Assembly: GCF_000760515.2 (NCBI RefSeq)
Contig: NW_013546289.1
Location: 33,905 to 97,904, forward strand
DNA from: Mitosporidium daphniae
Lineage: Eukaryota; Microsporidia
Reading direction: 5' to 3'
Length of the DNA: 64,000 bases
Shown here: positions 44,074-54,800 of the stretch, in pieces
How positions within the stretch are numbered: the stretch's first letter is position 1
Layout: every line of letters starts with the position of its first letter
Notes under the pieces: model-generated
Database searches by the model: none
The model's input: only the letters and a program-made list of their open reading frames with translations
What the model was told of the DNA's origin: nothing
Made by a program: the position numbers and the translations under genes

Positions 44074-44796
44074 CTAAATAACATTTCCATCCGCAGATAC
44101 ACGCTGAGGCAGGCTGACTGCGTTCTTCCGCGCCTGGGCAGCCAGCAACCGTTCTGAACATAAGCTAGCATAAACTTACCGGCAGGAGATCCATGCCTCT
44201 CGCCAGGAGAGTCCTTCTTAAAAGCATAGCTAATTGACAGGGGCTTGTTGCACAAAAACTGATGGTTCATGGTTTGAAGGGCCAGGTCGGATGCCTCGAA
44301 GGTATCAAACGAGATGAATCCAAACCCTCTGCTCGCATTCGAATCCGGCTCCCTGGCCACGTTTGCAGAGAGGACATTTCCAAAAGAGGAAAAGGTATCA
44401 TAAAGCATTTTCTCGTCAACCTCTGAATCGAGATTGCCAACAAAAAGGTTCGCACCGACGTCCAGGTTCCTTTTGTCGGCAGATGCCTTGTTAACACGAA
44501 TTGAACGCCCATAGAGCTTGATCATGTTCATTATACGAATTGCATAATCTGCATCTTCTTCGCACTCAAACTCGACAAATCCAAAGGATTGATGTGTCTG
44601 CGAAACTCTATCCTTTGGCAGCTTTACACTGGTCACAGGTGCAGCCTGGGCAAACAATTCCCACAACAGGGATTCGGTTACTTTTTCATCAAGATTACCG
44701 ACGTAAATGGTTGCCTCTACGTATGAAGGCTTTGGAAAAAATACCTTGGTTGCCCTCTGCACCGAGACCCAGGTACGTGTTTGGGTCAGAGCTCAT
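44074..44796 (-). CDS. HSH49: U2 snRNP subunit SF3B4/Hsh49 (SAP49)
   Basis: Exons: complement 44796-44745, 44716-44180, 44153-44074, giving 222 residues. Introns are 28 and 26 nt. Two RRMs are highly conserved: [21 protein letters not shown] with [25 protein letters not shown], and [26 protein letters not shown] with [22 protein letters not shown]. It binds pre-mRNA near the branch site within SF3b. The long Pro-rich animal tail is absent, as in yeast Hsh49. It is relevant to how mini-introns are recognised. Confidence 0.95.
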
Positions 44797-44815
44797 GTGA
44801 AAATCAAATCAAGCA

Positions 44816-44899
44816 AAGTAAATTAAATGAAATCAAAGTAAATTAAATTAAATGAAATCAAAATTAAATTAAATGAAATCAAAGTAAATTGAATTGAAT
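44816..44899. repeat. AT-rich imperfect tandem repeat in the SF3B4/MCM10 divergent promoter
   Basis: Variants of aaatgaaatca and aagtaaattaaatt alternate about four times with 25-30 bp spacing. The segment fills most of the 122-bp gap between the two start codons, so it must overlap both promoters. Confidence 0.75.
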
Positions 44900-44918
44900 T
44901 TGTTCGTTGCAATATTTA

Positions 44919-46091
44919 ATGAATGGTGGGGACAAGGAAAATAGCTTTACCCGCGGTCTGGTTTCAAATGTTGTAAAACAAAAAAGCGTCAATTCGGAAT
45001 TTTGCCCCGATTACAATGGATACGTCGTACACTTCAACAAGATTCGGCCAGTTGAGACTTTCCTCTTGGACATCGAAAGCCACGATGGAAATCTCGTGTC
45101 CAAAATATTAGTAAACAATTCATATGTCCCCCTGTCTGCAATCTTTTTAAGACTGATCGAAGCTTGTTCAAAGAAAAAATACCTTACCAGCAAGGATGTG
45201 TATTTTTGTATTTCCAAGCTAGCAAAATACAATTCTGACGCACTCTCTTTAATCACCATAGGTATAATTTCGCAAATCGATACAGGCGCCTCTACATCTT
45301 GCCCGCAAAAGTGCAGATCGTTGATTGTCCACTGCAAAGAAGACTATCAAGTTGGAATCATGGTGTTTTTCAAAGGAGACCATAAGCTGCTAGAAGTTGG
45401 CCGCGAAATCGCCATCATAAATCCGCTGCTTATTTTTTCGACCGGAGCTACGCTTCGATATGAGCAGCAGGTATGCAATTTTACAAGGTCGGTATGTTTT
45501 TTAATTTGTAGCCCGCTATTAAACATTGCCTTTTACGTTGGCAATATTAAAAGGTCTGCTCTATTTCTATCAAAGCACGATGGGATGAAGTATTGTTGCT
45601 CCAAGACCCCGTGTTTGGTGCCGCTATTTGGTAGGAAGGATTCAGAAAATGCATATTGCAGCATACATTTGGCCGAATCGATTTCTCGGAAGTTCGTGCG
45701 TATCAGACCTGATCTGGCTGCTGGCCATTCCTGCCTTCTTGATCCAAACTCAAAGGCGCTAAAGGCATCAATTGAAAAATTTGATGCCAGAGTCATTCTA
45801 AAGGAGCTGCTTTTCGAATTTCCAATGTCATCCAGAAAAAATCTGGTCAAGTTGGTTGGCATGGAAATGCCCTGTATTCACAAGGACAGGGTACACAAAA
45901 AGTCATCGCCATCAATACCTATGAAGAAAGACCCAGCGGGTCCGACGCACCAGGAAGGTTTGTCGAACCCTTTGGCCGAAATTGTTAGCATTTCGCAAGC
46001 CGAATCTCGCAAGAGATCCTTTATAGAGGATGCCATTTCAAAGACCAAAGCAGCTCCGGTTCTAGGAAGAAACTGGATGCAAAATAAATAG
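44919..46091 (+). CDS. MCM10: Mcm10-like replication factor
   Basis: 390 residues from the first ATG of the frame (MNGGDKENSF). The middle holds an OB-fold-like region (LITIGIISQIDTGA... then YQVGIMVFFKGDHKLLEVGREIAIINPLLI). A zinc motif follows (YCCSKTPCLVPLFG..., then YCSIHLAES) of the Mcm10 C-C-C-H kind. A 24-nt stop-free GT...AG stretch (45491-45514) inside this frame could be an intron; removing it keeps frame and drops eight residues. Mcm10 activates the CMG helicase and recruits polymerase alpha. Assignment rests on the OB-plus-zinc order and is moderately sure. Confidence 0.65.
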   Translation: MNGGDKENSFTRGLVSNVVKQKSVNSEFCPDYNGYVVHFNKIRPVETFLLDIESHDGNLVSKILVNNSYVPLSAIFLRLIEACSKKKYLTSKDVYFCISKLAKYNSDALSLITIGIISQIDTGASTSCPQKCRSLIVHCKEDYQVGIMVFFKGDHKLLEVGREIAIINPLLIFSTGATLRYEQQVCNFTRSVCFLICSPLLNIAFYVGNIKRSALFLSKHDGMKYCCSKTPCLVPLFGRKDSENAYCSIHLAESISRKFVRIRPDLAAGHSCLLDPNSKALKASIEKFDARVILKELLFEFPMSSRKNLVKLVGMEMPCIHKDRVHKKSSPSIPMKKDPAGPTHQEGLSNPLAEIVSISQAESRKRSFIEDAISKTKAAPVLGRNWMQNK

Positions 46092-46139
46092 ATTTATTTA
46101 AGCCTTTTATTATCGCACCGGTTGAAGAGAGACAACGCA

Positions 46140-47174
46140 CTATGAGGCCCTTTCACTGTCATCTTCTTCAGAATTGTCTTCATCGCCAGAAACTTCCGCG
46201 TTTTCTTGCTCTGCGCGCTTCATCATTGCGTCAAGCTCCAAATCGTCAACGTCAGAAACAACTCTAGGATTCATTTTCACATTTAACATCCCACCGAAGG
46301 AAACGATCTTTTCCGAAATCTTGGCTATCGATGCAGCCAGTAGCTCCAAACCTTGGATTTTGTCAAAACAGTTTGTGAAGATCACATAAAGAGGCGGGGC
46401 AACGAGCTTGATTTTGATGGGAATCTGTTCCGTGGAAAGCGTTTCTCCTGCGCGAAGGGCTTCCTTTATGGCCTCTATTCCTTCGAAAGTATAGCACATG
46501 ACCTCAATATCGGCTCTGATTTTCGCCTTTTGAGGCAATAAGCGGCGATTGATATTGACAAGGATATCGTCCAGAACCTTGGCATCGAGGCCATATGGAT
46601 TTTCGGGGCCCCCGAAAACGCGCTCTGGCTCCTCAATGGCCAGCTTGAAGGCATCATAAGCATGTCCAAATTGTTTATAAAGGGGCCAACCAAGCTGTTC
46701 GTACAGAGATTCCGTCGAGATGGAATGCTTTTCGGAGATGTTTCTCATAATTGTATGAACGGCCTTGCTTTTTAAGAATTTCTCTTCACATTTCTGTACC
46801 TCTTCTGGGGAAACTCTGCGCTTGCTGAGATCGATATAGCCCTTTTCTTTATCCACCCGAAGAACAACGACAACCTCGTTTCTTCCAACTCGAATCAGTT
46901 TTTGGATGGAGCGAATCCTTCTGCGAGAAAGCTCGGAAAGAAGAACCATGCCCTCGATGTTATTATATTCCAGCAGGGTCACATAGGCACCCATTTCTGC
47001 AATTTGACGCACGTTGACCATAACGAGATCATCAACCTCAGGGTATTTGTTCTCGTACATTCTACAATCATACTTGTCCCTATCAACATTGATTTTAGAG
47101 ATCGAAGTCTTAGAGATGGAAGCAGACGAAGTTGAAGCCTGAGCTGGAGTTGGAGAGGATGAAGATGAAGGCAT
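46140..47174 (-). CDS. SUI2: Translation initiation factor eIF2 alpha subunit
   Basis: 344 residues, intronless. A Ser/Thr-rich leader precedes the S1 domain ([58 protein letters not shown]). The regulatory serine in [12 protein letters not shown] is present, so control by eIF2-alpha kinases is possible. The helical and C-terminal alpha-beta domains follow and end in an acidic tail ([13 protein letters not shown]). It is divergent from MSH2 at 189 bp and converges with the Mcm10-like gene at 48 bp. Confidence 0.96.
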   Translation of the reverse strand: MPSSSSSPTPAQASTSSASISKTSISKINVDRDKYDCRMYENKYPEVDDLVMVNVRQIAEMGAYVTLLEYNNIEGMVLLSELSRRRIRSIQKLIRVGRNEVVVVLRVDKEKGYIDLSKRRVSPEEVQKCEEKFLKSKAVHTIMRNISEKHSISTESLYEQLGWPLYKQFGHAYDAFKLAIEEPERVFGGPENPYGLDAKVLDDILVNINRRLLPQKAKIRADIEVMCYTFEGIEAIKEALRAGETLSTEQIPIKIKLVAPPLYVIFTNCFDKIQGLELLAASIAKISEKIVSFGGMLNVKMNPRVVSDVDDLELDAMMKRAEQENAEVSGDEDNSEEDDSERAS

Positions 47175-47363
47175 TTAAAATGGAATTTAAATAAATTTAT
47201 TTTTTGCATAAAAATTTACTTGTTCCAAACGGGGAGGGGGTGGCGACAGACTAATGGTGTATCGGCAACACCTGGTCAAAATAATTACTTTTTGAAATTT
47301 AATTAAATAACAGCTATTGCGGAGGGGACATCATCTTTAGTAAATTAAAAATTTCAAGCACTA

Positions 47364-50185
47364 ATGAGCCTTTCTCCCCCCGAATCTTGTGTAGATGAAT
47401 CGGAACTTTCCTTTTACGATACATCTTCGTGTGCTCCCGTGTTCAGTTGCATCAATATTTTGCAAAATTCTTCGGGATCTCTTGTAATATGCATAATTTA
47501 TATCGCCATTATTTGCTAGATTGTCCATTGTGGCTTCCTAGACAGGCTCCAGAGTCTGTTGGGCGTGTCTTTTTTTGTTGATGACGATAGATTATCCAAC
47601 CTCCAAGTATGAGCGCCTTTCGTTTATATAGACTCTTATCCAACAACTTGGCATCAAAGAATTGTGCCTGATGTCTGGGTTTAGGGAAGCCATATTGCCT
47701 GTTAGCACCATTGAGTTTGTGTGCCAAAATGCCGACATCAAATTGACAACCTTAAAGACACGAATTTCAGGCAAGTTATCGTGCTTTCATCCATTTGCTA
47801 GATGACGAATCAGTAGTGATGGGTTATATCAAAGGCCTATTGTTTGATTGCTCGCAGGCAAGTGCTCAAGGTTTGTTTGCAACACTAACGGTGCAGTTTT
47901 GGGCGTTGAGCTTGAAGATTTTCGATGTTTATATGCTCTTTGTCAAGAACTCAAGGTATTGGTTCTCATACAATGACCCTCAGATCAATGAAACGCAATC
48001 TAAATTTTCATCTCAAGGATATTTTTACCTGAAAAGATACAACCTTTCCCAATATATGAAGGTAGATGCCACTGCGCTCAAGGCACTTGGGGTTCTTGAA
48101 GTTTATCCTCCAATTTCAGGTAGGCCGTACAACCCCATTGTATAGAGAATAAATCAAAGGGATCCCTCTTTGACATCATTGGCACCCATTGTTCTACACT
48201 TCAAGGAAAGAGGATGCTAAATGAGTGGTTGAGGCAGCCCCTTTTAGATCAACGGCTGATAAATGAGAGGCTTGACTTGGTTGAGTTACTCCTCTCCTCG
48301 TTGGCTTATGTGACCAGGAAAGACCTGAAAAACTACCTTTCATTATTCCCCGACTTATTACGTGCTGTTAAGCGTCTTGAAAGGGGTTCTTCCTCCTTAC
48401 AAGAAATCGTGCGTCTTCATCAAGTCGTCAAGTCGCTTTCCAAAGTTGTTTATTTTCTATCTTCCTTATCAAATATCAAATCCACCGAGCTTAAAAGCGG
48501 CATCGAGATAATTAGATCGCAATTTTTATATCCCCTTCAGGCAACCCAGGTCCAAATTTCTTATTTGTTTAGGAAATTATGAAAAATTTGGAGCCTTTGA
48601 TCGAGCTGATCGTGAAAACGGTTGATTTAGAAGTTGCAGAAAAGTCGCATGAATATCTTATCCGGCCAGAGATTTCCCCGGATCTGTTCCAACTGGCAGA
48701 ACGGCGAAAAGCGCTCGACCAGAGATGCCAACTATCATTTGAAGAATTGGACCTACCCTGTGGAGCAGAAATTAAGGGGCCAAAGGCAAAGCTTGAAAGA
48801 TCGCCCATTTATGGAGATTATATCCGAATCTCGAGAAACGTATCGTTTGCGCCCCGGAAGTTTTATTTTAGGATGTTTCAAACCCGTTGTTTAAAAGATC
48901 CGAGTTCATCGAGCTATGTACGCAAAAGAATGGTGTCTACTATACCACACCGTCGCTTTTGGCAACATCCAATGAGCGTAAATCGGTTGTCATAGAATAC
49001 GCAGCCAAGCAAAACGAGATTGTAAAGTCGCTTTTTGGCGTTGCAGGTGGGCGGACCGCTGCTATTTACTTACCGTAGTTACTTATACGCCTTTGCTTCT
49101 TTTGCTCAACTATTTCATTGCCCGTCTTGATGTGATAGTTTCTTTCGCCGAATTATCGACAGTAGTGTCACAGTCTCATCCCTATGTGAGACCCATTTTT
49201 AGCGCAAATAATACATCGAGCTTGCGCATCATTGATGGCCGGCATCCATGTGTCGAGAGATACCTGGACCTGTCGTCACCATTTATACCCAACTCTCTTC
49301 TTTTGGATAGAGCAACTGATAGTGATAATCGATTTCAAATAATCACAGGCCCGAACATGGGTGGAAAGTCTACATTCATAAAACAGGTTTGCCGTCTTCA
49401 TATGACGCAGTAGAATGCCTTGATTGTATTGATGGCACACATCGGCTGCTATGTACCTTGTACTCATGCAGAAATCCCTCCCATTGACGCCATTTTTGCG
49501 AGAGCCGGTGCTGGGGATACACAACTAAAAGGTATGCTTGCATCCAAACGAAACACACATCTAGGGATATCAACCTTCATGTCTGAAATGCTGGAAATGT
49601 CCTCCATTCTACACAGTGCGTCTGCAAACTCGCTACTTATCATCGATGAGCTTGGCAGAGGCACCTCCTCCACCGATGGGTTTGCCCTTGCATGGGCACT
49701 TTCCGAGTGAGCCTGTGGGAAGTTTTAATCGTTAGGTTTTTAATTGAAAATGTAAAGTGCTTCACGCTCTTTGCTACTCATTTTCATGACCTGGGAAATC
49801 TGGAAAAATGCTATCCAAACATCGTTTCAAATGTGCACGTAAAGGCACTGATATCGGACAGGGATGTGGATGCATTGGAGGTGTCGCTTCTTTATAAAGT
49901 TGTCTCCGGGGTTGGCCATGAAAGCCTTGGTATTCACGTTGCACAGGTCGTTGGATTCCCAAGCGAATGCATTAAGGTATCCATTTACGGGATTATTTGG
50001 AGATTGCCAAAAAAAAGCTGTCGACCTCGCTGACCGTTGATTCGGAGGAGGTTTCTGAAGTCGTAAAATTCATTGACCATGTAAGGGAGGGTGAGGCCAA
50101 CCTTTCACTGAGTGATTGTGTCACCATGTATTCCAGTGTTAACGCTGCCTTTTTGCCTCAAGTTAGTTCCTTTATTGAAGGATGA
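47364..50185 (+). CDS. MSH2: DNA mismatch-repair protein MSH2 lacking domain I
   Basis: Exons: 47364-47483, 47520-47606, 47632-47770, 47802-47870, 47897-47955, 47984-48119, 48146-48549, 48573-48839, 48872-49046, 49079-49386, 49414-49531, 49565-49706, 49736-49976, 50003-50185, giving 815 residues (human 934). The thirteen introns are 23-36 nt. The intron 47771-47801 fits only as GC-AG. Domains II-V are present: [82 protein letters not shown]. The N-terminal mismatch-binding domain (about 120 residues) is replaced by about 40 unrelated ones, and no room exists upstream for it. ATP-site and dimer features agree with MSH2, not MSH4/5. Confidence 0.93.
47771..47801 (+). other. Probable GC-AG intron in MSH2
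   Basis: The exon ends TTTCAG and the intron reads GCAAGTTATC...GCTAG (31 nt). No GT donor nearby gives the needed phase (one base carried over), while GCAAGT is the classic GC-donor consensus. The joined frame ([17 protein letters not shown]) continues the MSH2 alignment. Confidence 0.7.
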
Positions 50186-50196
50186 AAATTTAACTT

Positions 50197-50238
50197 TTAA
50201 ATTGTGAAAACTTGTACCCTTAAATTGTGAAAACTTGT
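50197..50238. repeat. 19-bp direct repeat in the MSH2 3' flank
   Basis: ttaaattgtgaaaacttgt occurs at 50197-50215 and 50220-50238, four bases apart, right after the MSH2 stop in the 227-bp gap before G-alpha. Confidence 0.9.
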
Positions 50239-50412
50239 TTTCAAATCATAGAAGGCCATTGGCTCATGTAAAGTATTCCGAACCAATGTTTTGGTCAATT
50301 TTTTTTTGACTGGGCAACTTTGAAAATTGGTTGGTTATCGCCAATAACCTAATGGAAGGGTTTCACATAAAAAGGTCGTCGACTCCCCATTTTGCACATC
50401 TAAATTTTGAGG

Positions 50413-51507
50413 ATGGGAAATTGTATCGGACAACATTCTGAAGAGTATATCCGAAATAGGGAGATTGAACAGTCCTTGAAAAAAGATAAACGGGTGCAAG
50501 ATGACGCCGTAAAACTTTTGTTATTGGGAGCAGGAGAGAGTGGAAAGACAACCATTTTGAAGCAGATGAGAATGATCCACTCGCATGGGTTTACCTCCGA
50601 AGAACGGAATGATGCCAGGACACTTGTCTATTCAAATGTGATTGAGTCGATGCAGATCATCCTCACAGCAATGGAACCTTCAAATTTGGATATTCCATTG
50701 GAAAATGAAAAAAACGATTCAATGGCTTCTCTCGTTAAGAAGGCAATTCCACCGGTATCTGGCGCACCATTGCCAAGTGCCTTGGGCCAAGCTCTCAAAA
50801 TCCTTTCCAAGGATGCTGGAGTTAAAAAATGTATGGCTAGGTCTTCCTCATTTCAATTATTGGACTCTGCCCCCTAGTAAGAGGATCGATCAATTTTAAC
50901 TTTTAGTTTCTTTTCAGAATTGGGGCGAATTTCATCTCCCGATTATATTCCAACTGACCAAGACATTCTTAGGACCAGGCAAAAGTCCACCGGAGTTACT
51001 GAATTCAACTTTACAATTGGGGACCTGACATACAAAATGCTTGACGTTGGAGGCCAGCGTTCCGAAAGAAAAAAGTGGATCCACTGCTTTGACAACGTAA
51101 CTGCAATTGTGTTTCTTGTTGCAATTTCAGAATATGATCAGATGCTGATGGAAGACGAATCGGTCAATAGGATGCAGGAGGCTCTGTCCCTTTTTGATTC
51201 AATCTGCAATTCTCGATGGTTTCTGAATACTTCGATAATCCTCTTTCTTAACAAGATTGATTTGTTTCGTGAAAAAATCCAGAAGGTCCCATTGGAAGCT
51301 ACTTTCCCTATGTATACTGGAGGCCCTGACTTTGATGCAGGATGCAAATTTATGGCAGACATGTTTCTTAGGCTCAACAAGACAGGGCGAAAAACCATCT
51401 ATCCGCATTTAACATGTGCTACGGACACCACCCAAATCAAGTTTGTTATGAACGCTGTAAATAAGATCATCATTGACAAGCTGCTGCAAGAGGCCGATTT
51501 GATATAA
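50413..51507 (+). CDS. GPA1: Heterotrimeric G-protein alpha subunit (G-alpha-i class)
   Basis: Exons: 50413-50876 and 50907-51507, joined over a 30-nt intron with ttaac branch site, giving 354 residues, the canonical length. The N-terminal MGNCIGQ has the myristoylation glycine and a palmitoylation cysteine. GAGESGKT is at 39-46, followed by ISSPDYIPTDQDILRTRQKSTGV (switch I), DVGGQRSERKKW (switch II), NKIDLF and TCATDT. The C-terminus is LLQEADLI, without the cysteine that pertussis toxin would modify. It implies GPCR-type signalling. Confidence 0.96.
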
Positions 51508-51883
51508 AATAAAATTTTATCGTAAAAATTATAACCGAGCGATAGAAATGGACCACATAAAGAGGAGAGAGAGCATACACATGTTGTATCGCTTTTTTAA
51601 TAATTCCCAAAGCGCTAGGAACCTCTCGATCGCTGCTCTTCTACTGTGCATTTTAAAAGCAAATCCGTGCCAATACATTTTCTATCGTTTTTTTATATCA
51701 TAATATGCGATCAGCATTAAAATACTACTGTACGGCTGCCTTATGGTGACATACGAATCGCTGAACAGATGTGATATGGTGCATCTTTAACCCCAAAATT
51801 GCGTACCTTTAAACCGATTAATTGGAGGGCTCCCGTAAATTTAATTATTGGAGTGATTTTCATTGGCCTGGTAATTTTTTATT
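51508..51883. other. 376-bp intergenic region without recognised features
   Basis: It lies between the G-alpha stop and the NPC1 start. AT-rich with several T runs; no ORF of note, no tRNA fold and no exact AACCCTAA. It probably holds the G-alpha terminator and NPC1 promoter. Confidence 0.6.
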
Positions 51884-54800
51884 ATGCGTTCTCATGTCTT
51901 CATTCTTCTACTCCTGTTTGCTATAGCTCTCCGGGAAATCGAGTCTCTTTCCTCATTGTTTGAGGAAAAAGTCAATGGTCCGGGTCCAGGAATCTGTTCA
52001 ATGTATGACGTCTGCGACCCCGGTCGGCGCCTCAATTGCGCGGGATATAAAAAGGCGCCCATTTTGTCTGATGCAAAAACACTCGCCTCAATCAAAGAAT
52101 GGTGTGGAATTGACATAGTCAATGACCATAAGGGTCATTCGTGCGTCAGTCCTTCGCAGTGGTCTGTGATTGAAGCGGGATTAAAGTTTGCACGGCCTCT
52201 TCTTTCTCCTTGCCCTGCCTGTTGGAAGAACTTTATCTCTTTATGGTGTGAAATGTCAGTATCGCCACACCAGTCCCTATATGTGCGCGTTATAGAAACT
52301 TCTAAGGCCTCTGGGAGGTGGGGAAAGCCCGTAGCGACTGCGCTTAATTATTATGTGACACCCACCTTACGACAAGGACTCTTTGACTCGTGCGCTAATG
52401 TCTCAATGGGAATGACTAATAAGAAAATCTTAGATGTAATGTTTTCCGCAGAGGCCTCCAGGAATCCAGATGTGCTCTTTGAGATGCTTGGAAAGAACTC
52501 CACGATGCGATCTCCATTTCTGATCCGGTTCCCTCACTTTGAAGCCGATTCCTTGGAAGAGGAGATGCTGCAAACTTATACCGGCTCAACTAGCCCCTCT
52601 CTAACAATGAAAGGAAATCAGGCATGGTCCACTCCAGTTCCTGCTGATGTTTGGCCGTTGAATACGACCATGTTTCCCTGTGACGACCCTGTATATGGCT
52701 GTGTCTGTGTAGATTGCCATCGCAAGTGCCCAGCTCCTGCAAACTGGGTCACGTGGGCCCCTGCACCCTGTACCTTGTCCCTGCCGCTTATTGGACGCAG
52801 CGGATGCTGGACTTTTGCGGTCTCCATTGTATATTTCTTTGCGATCATTGTCCTTTCTATTATTTTGGCCGTTAAGCTCTTTTTTCTGGCGCGCCAAAAC
52901 TACGAAGAAGATCTTGAAAGAAACCACGCCCATCAATCTGCCCAAGGCGGTGATCCTTCATCTTGTCGTCTTTACAAGTACGGAGTGGAAGACTTGATCG
53001 CAAAAAAATTTTACGCCCAGGGCAAATGGGTCACTATGCACATCCCTCAAGTGTTGTTAACAGCATCTGCTTTTGTTATCATTTCAATTTTGGTGTTAAT
53101 TGCTACAAAGGGGCTCCAGATTGAGCGCGACCCTGTAAAGCTTTGGGTGGGCCCTCATTCCCAGTCTGCGTTGCAAAAGCAGTTTTATGACGAAAAATTT
53201 GGTGCCTTTTTCCGCGTCGCTCAAGTCATCATTCGACCAAAAGTGGACATTAACGGTGCCGTAACCCGTGAAGCTATCACTCTCATTTTTGATTTAATAG
53301 AAGAATTGCGGCACATGAAAGTTCTTCAGAATATAACCACCGATGGCAACATTGACATGGACATCAAAGCCTTTAAAAATGGGGTCTCGCTAGAGGACAT
53401 TTGCTACAAACCACTGGGGCGCGAATGCTTGATCCAGAGCGTGGCACTAATTTGGCCCACACGTGAAGCTTTTGAGGCTACCGGCGATGCCTGGGCGTTT
53501 GATTTTGACACATGCATGCGCTCACCCACAGATTGTCTTGGCTTTGACGGAAATGACCAGAATCTTCGCGTACCTTTGATGCCAGAATTAGTAGTTGGAG
53601 GAATCCCTCTCAAGTACAAAAAGCTGCCTGCTGGTGCTGGGGGCCGACCTGCTCCACTTCCTATAGATCCTGAGTCGTGGATAGAAGCTAAATCCCTTGT
53701 TATTACCCTGCTACTTGACCCAAAGGATGAGAATCAGCATGCTGCTTGTATAGAATGGGAGCGCGCCTTTATCGAAACTTTACGGCGGTTCGAGAAAATG
53801 CACACTGATTTTACCTGGGCATTTTCTGCAGAGTCTTCTGTAGAATGGGAAATTAATCGCGAGACAGAAGCCAATGCCCCAGTTATTCTCATCTCATATC
53901 TGGCAATGTTTGTTTACGTGGCTCTTGCTCTCGGACGCCACTCCAGGAGGAAACGAAAGCAAAATACATCAGAACAAAAGAAAGAGGAATCATCATCATC
54001 ATCATCATCACCCTGGTTTAGTGGCTGGCCTTCATTAGTCGATATGCGATGCACACTTGCGCTCGGTGGCGTACTGCTGGTGGCTGTCTCCATTCTGTTT
54101 TCCGCAGCCATATTCACGCTTCTACAAATCAAAACCACGTTGATTATCGCAGAGGTGATTCCATTTCTCGTGTTAGCTGTCGGTGTGGACAATCTCTTTT
54201 TACTGGTGCAGGCCTACGAGTCTACAGGGACCGTTGAACCAGCAGAAATCTCAAAATCAAGTACATGCAGTTTCATGGAGGACAAAAAAGACCCTGCGAT
54301 TGATGCAAAAATGGAGTCCACACTGAATAACGTCGCCCCCCCTTCTGTGGAAGAGCGTGTGGCATTAACGTTACGCAGGTCTGGACCATCTATTTTGGTG
54401 ACCGAGCTTGCAGAGTTACTTGCTTTTCTCATCGGCTGCAACGTGGAGATGCCTGCAGTTGCCTCTTTTTCTATGTACGCTGTGCTTGCTATTGCCTTTG
54501 ATATTTGTCTACAAATGACAGTATTTACCGTCTTTTTAACTCTCGATGGCCGCCGGATAGCTGCGGGGAGACCCGATCCAATTGCTGGGGCTCTCAGCCG
54601 TGCCTTCAAGGCTGTTTGGACGTGGCTATGCCCCATTTTGATACGGCTTAAAACTCGCTTTTCTACTTTATGGGCTTCTGATACCATGTCTTCTGATCTC
54701 AGCCCTCAAATTGCTAAAGATACACAGGAAATCGAAAGCACACAGGCTGTTAAATCGATTCGATGGCCCTTTGGTAGCATATCTCATGCTTTAGCGCGAA

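Noticed and set aside
47861-47896. A second GC-AG intron in MSH2 starting at GCAAGT near 47858
   Set aside because: The phase does not fit; the GTTTGT donor at 47871 gives the correct frame and a 26-nt intron.
47363-50185. Assignment as MSH4 or MSH5 because domain I is absent
   Set aside because: ATPase and clamp blocks ([46 protein letters not shown]) follow MSH2, not the meiotic paralogues.
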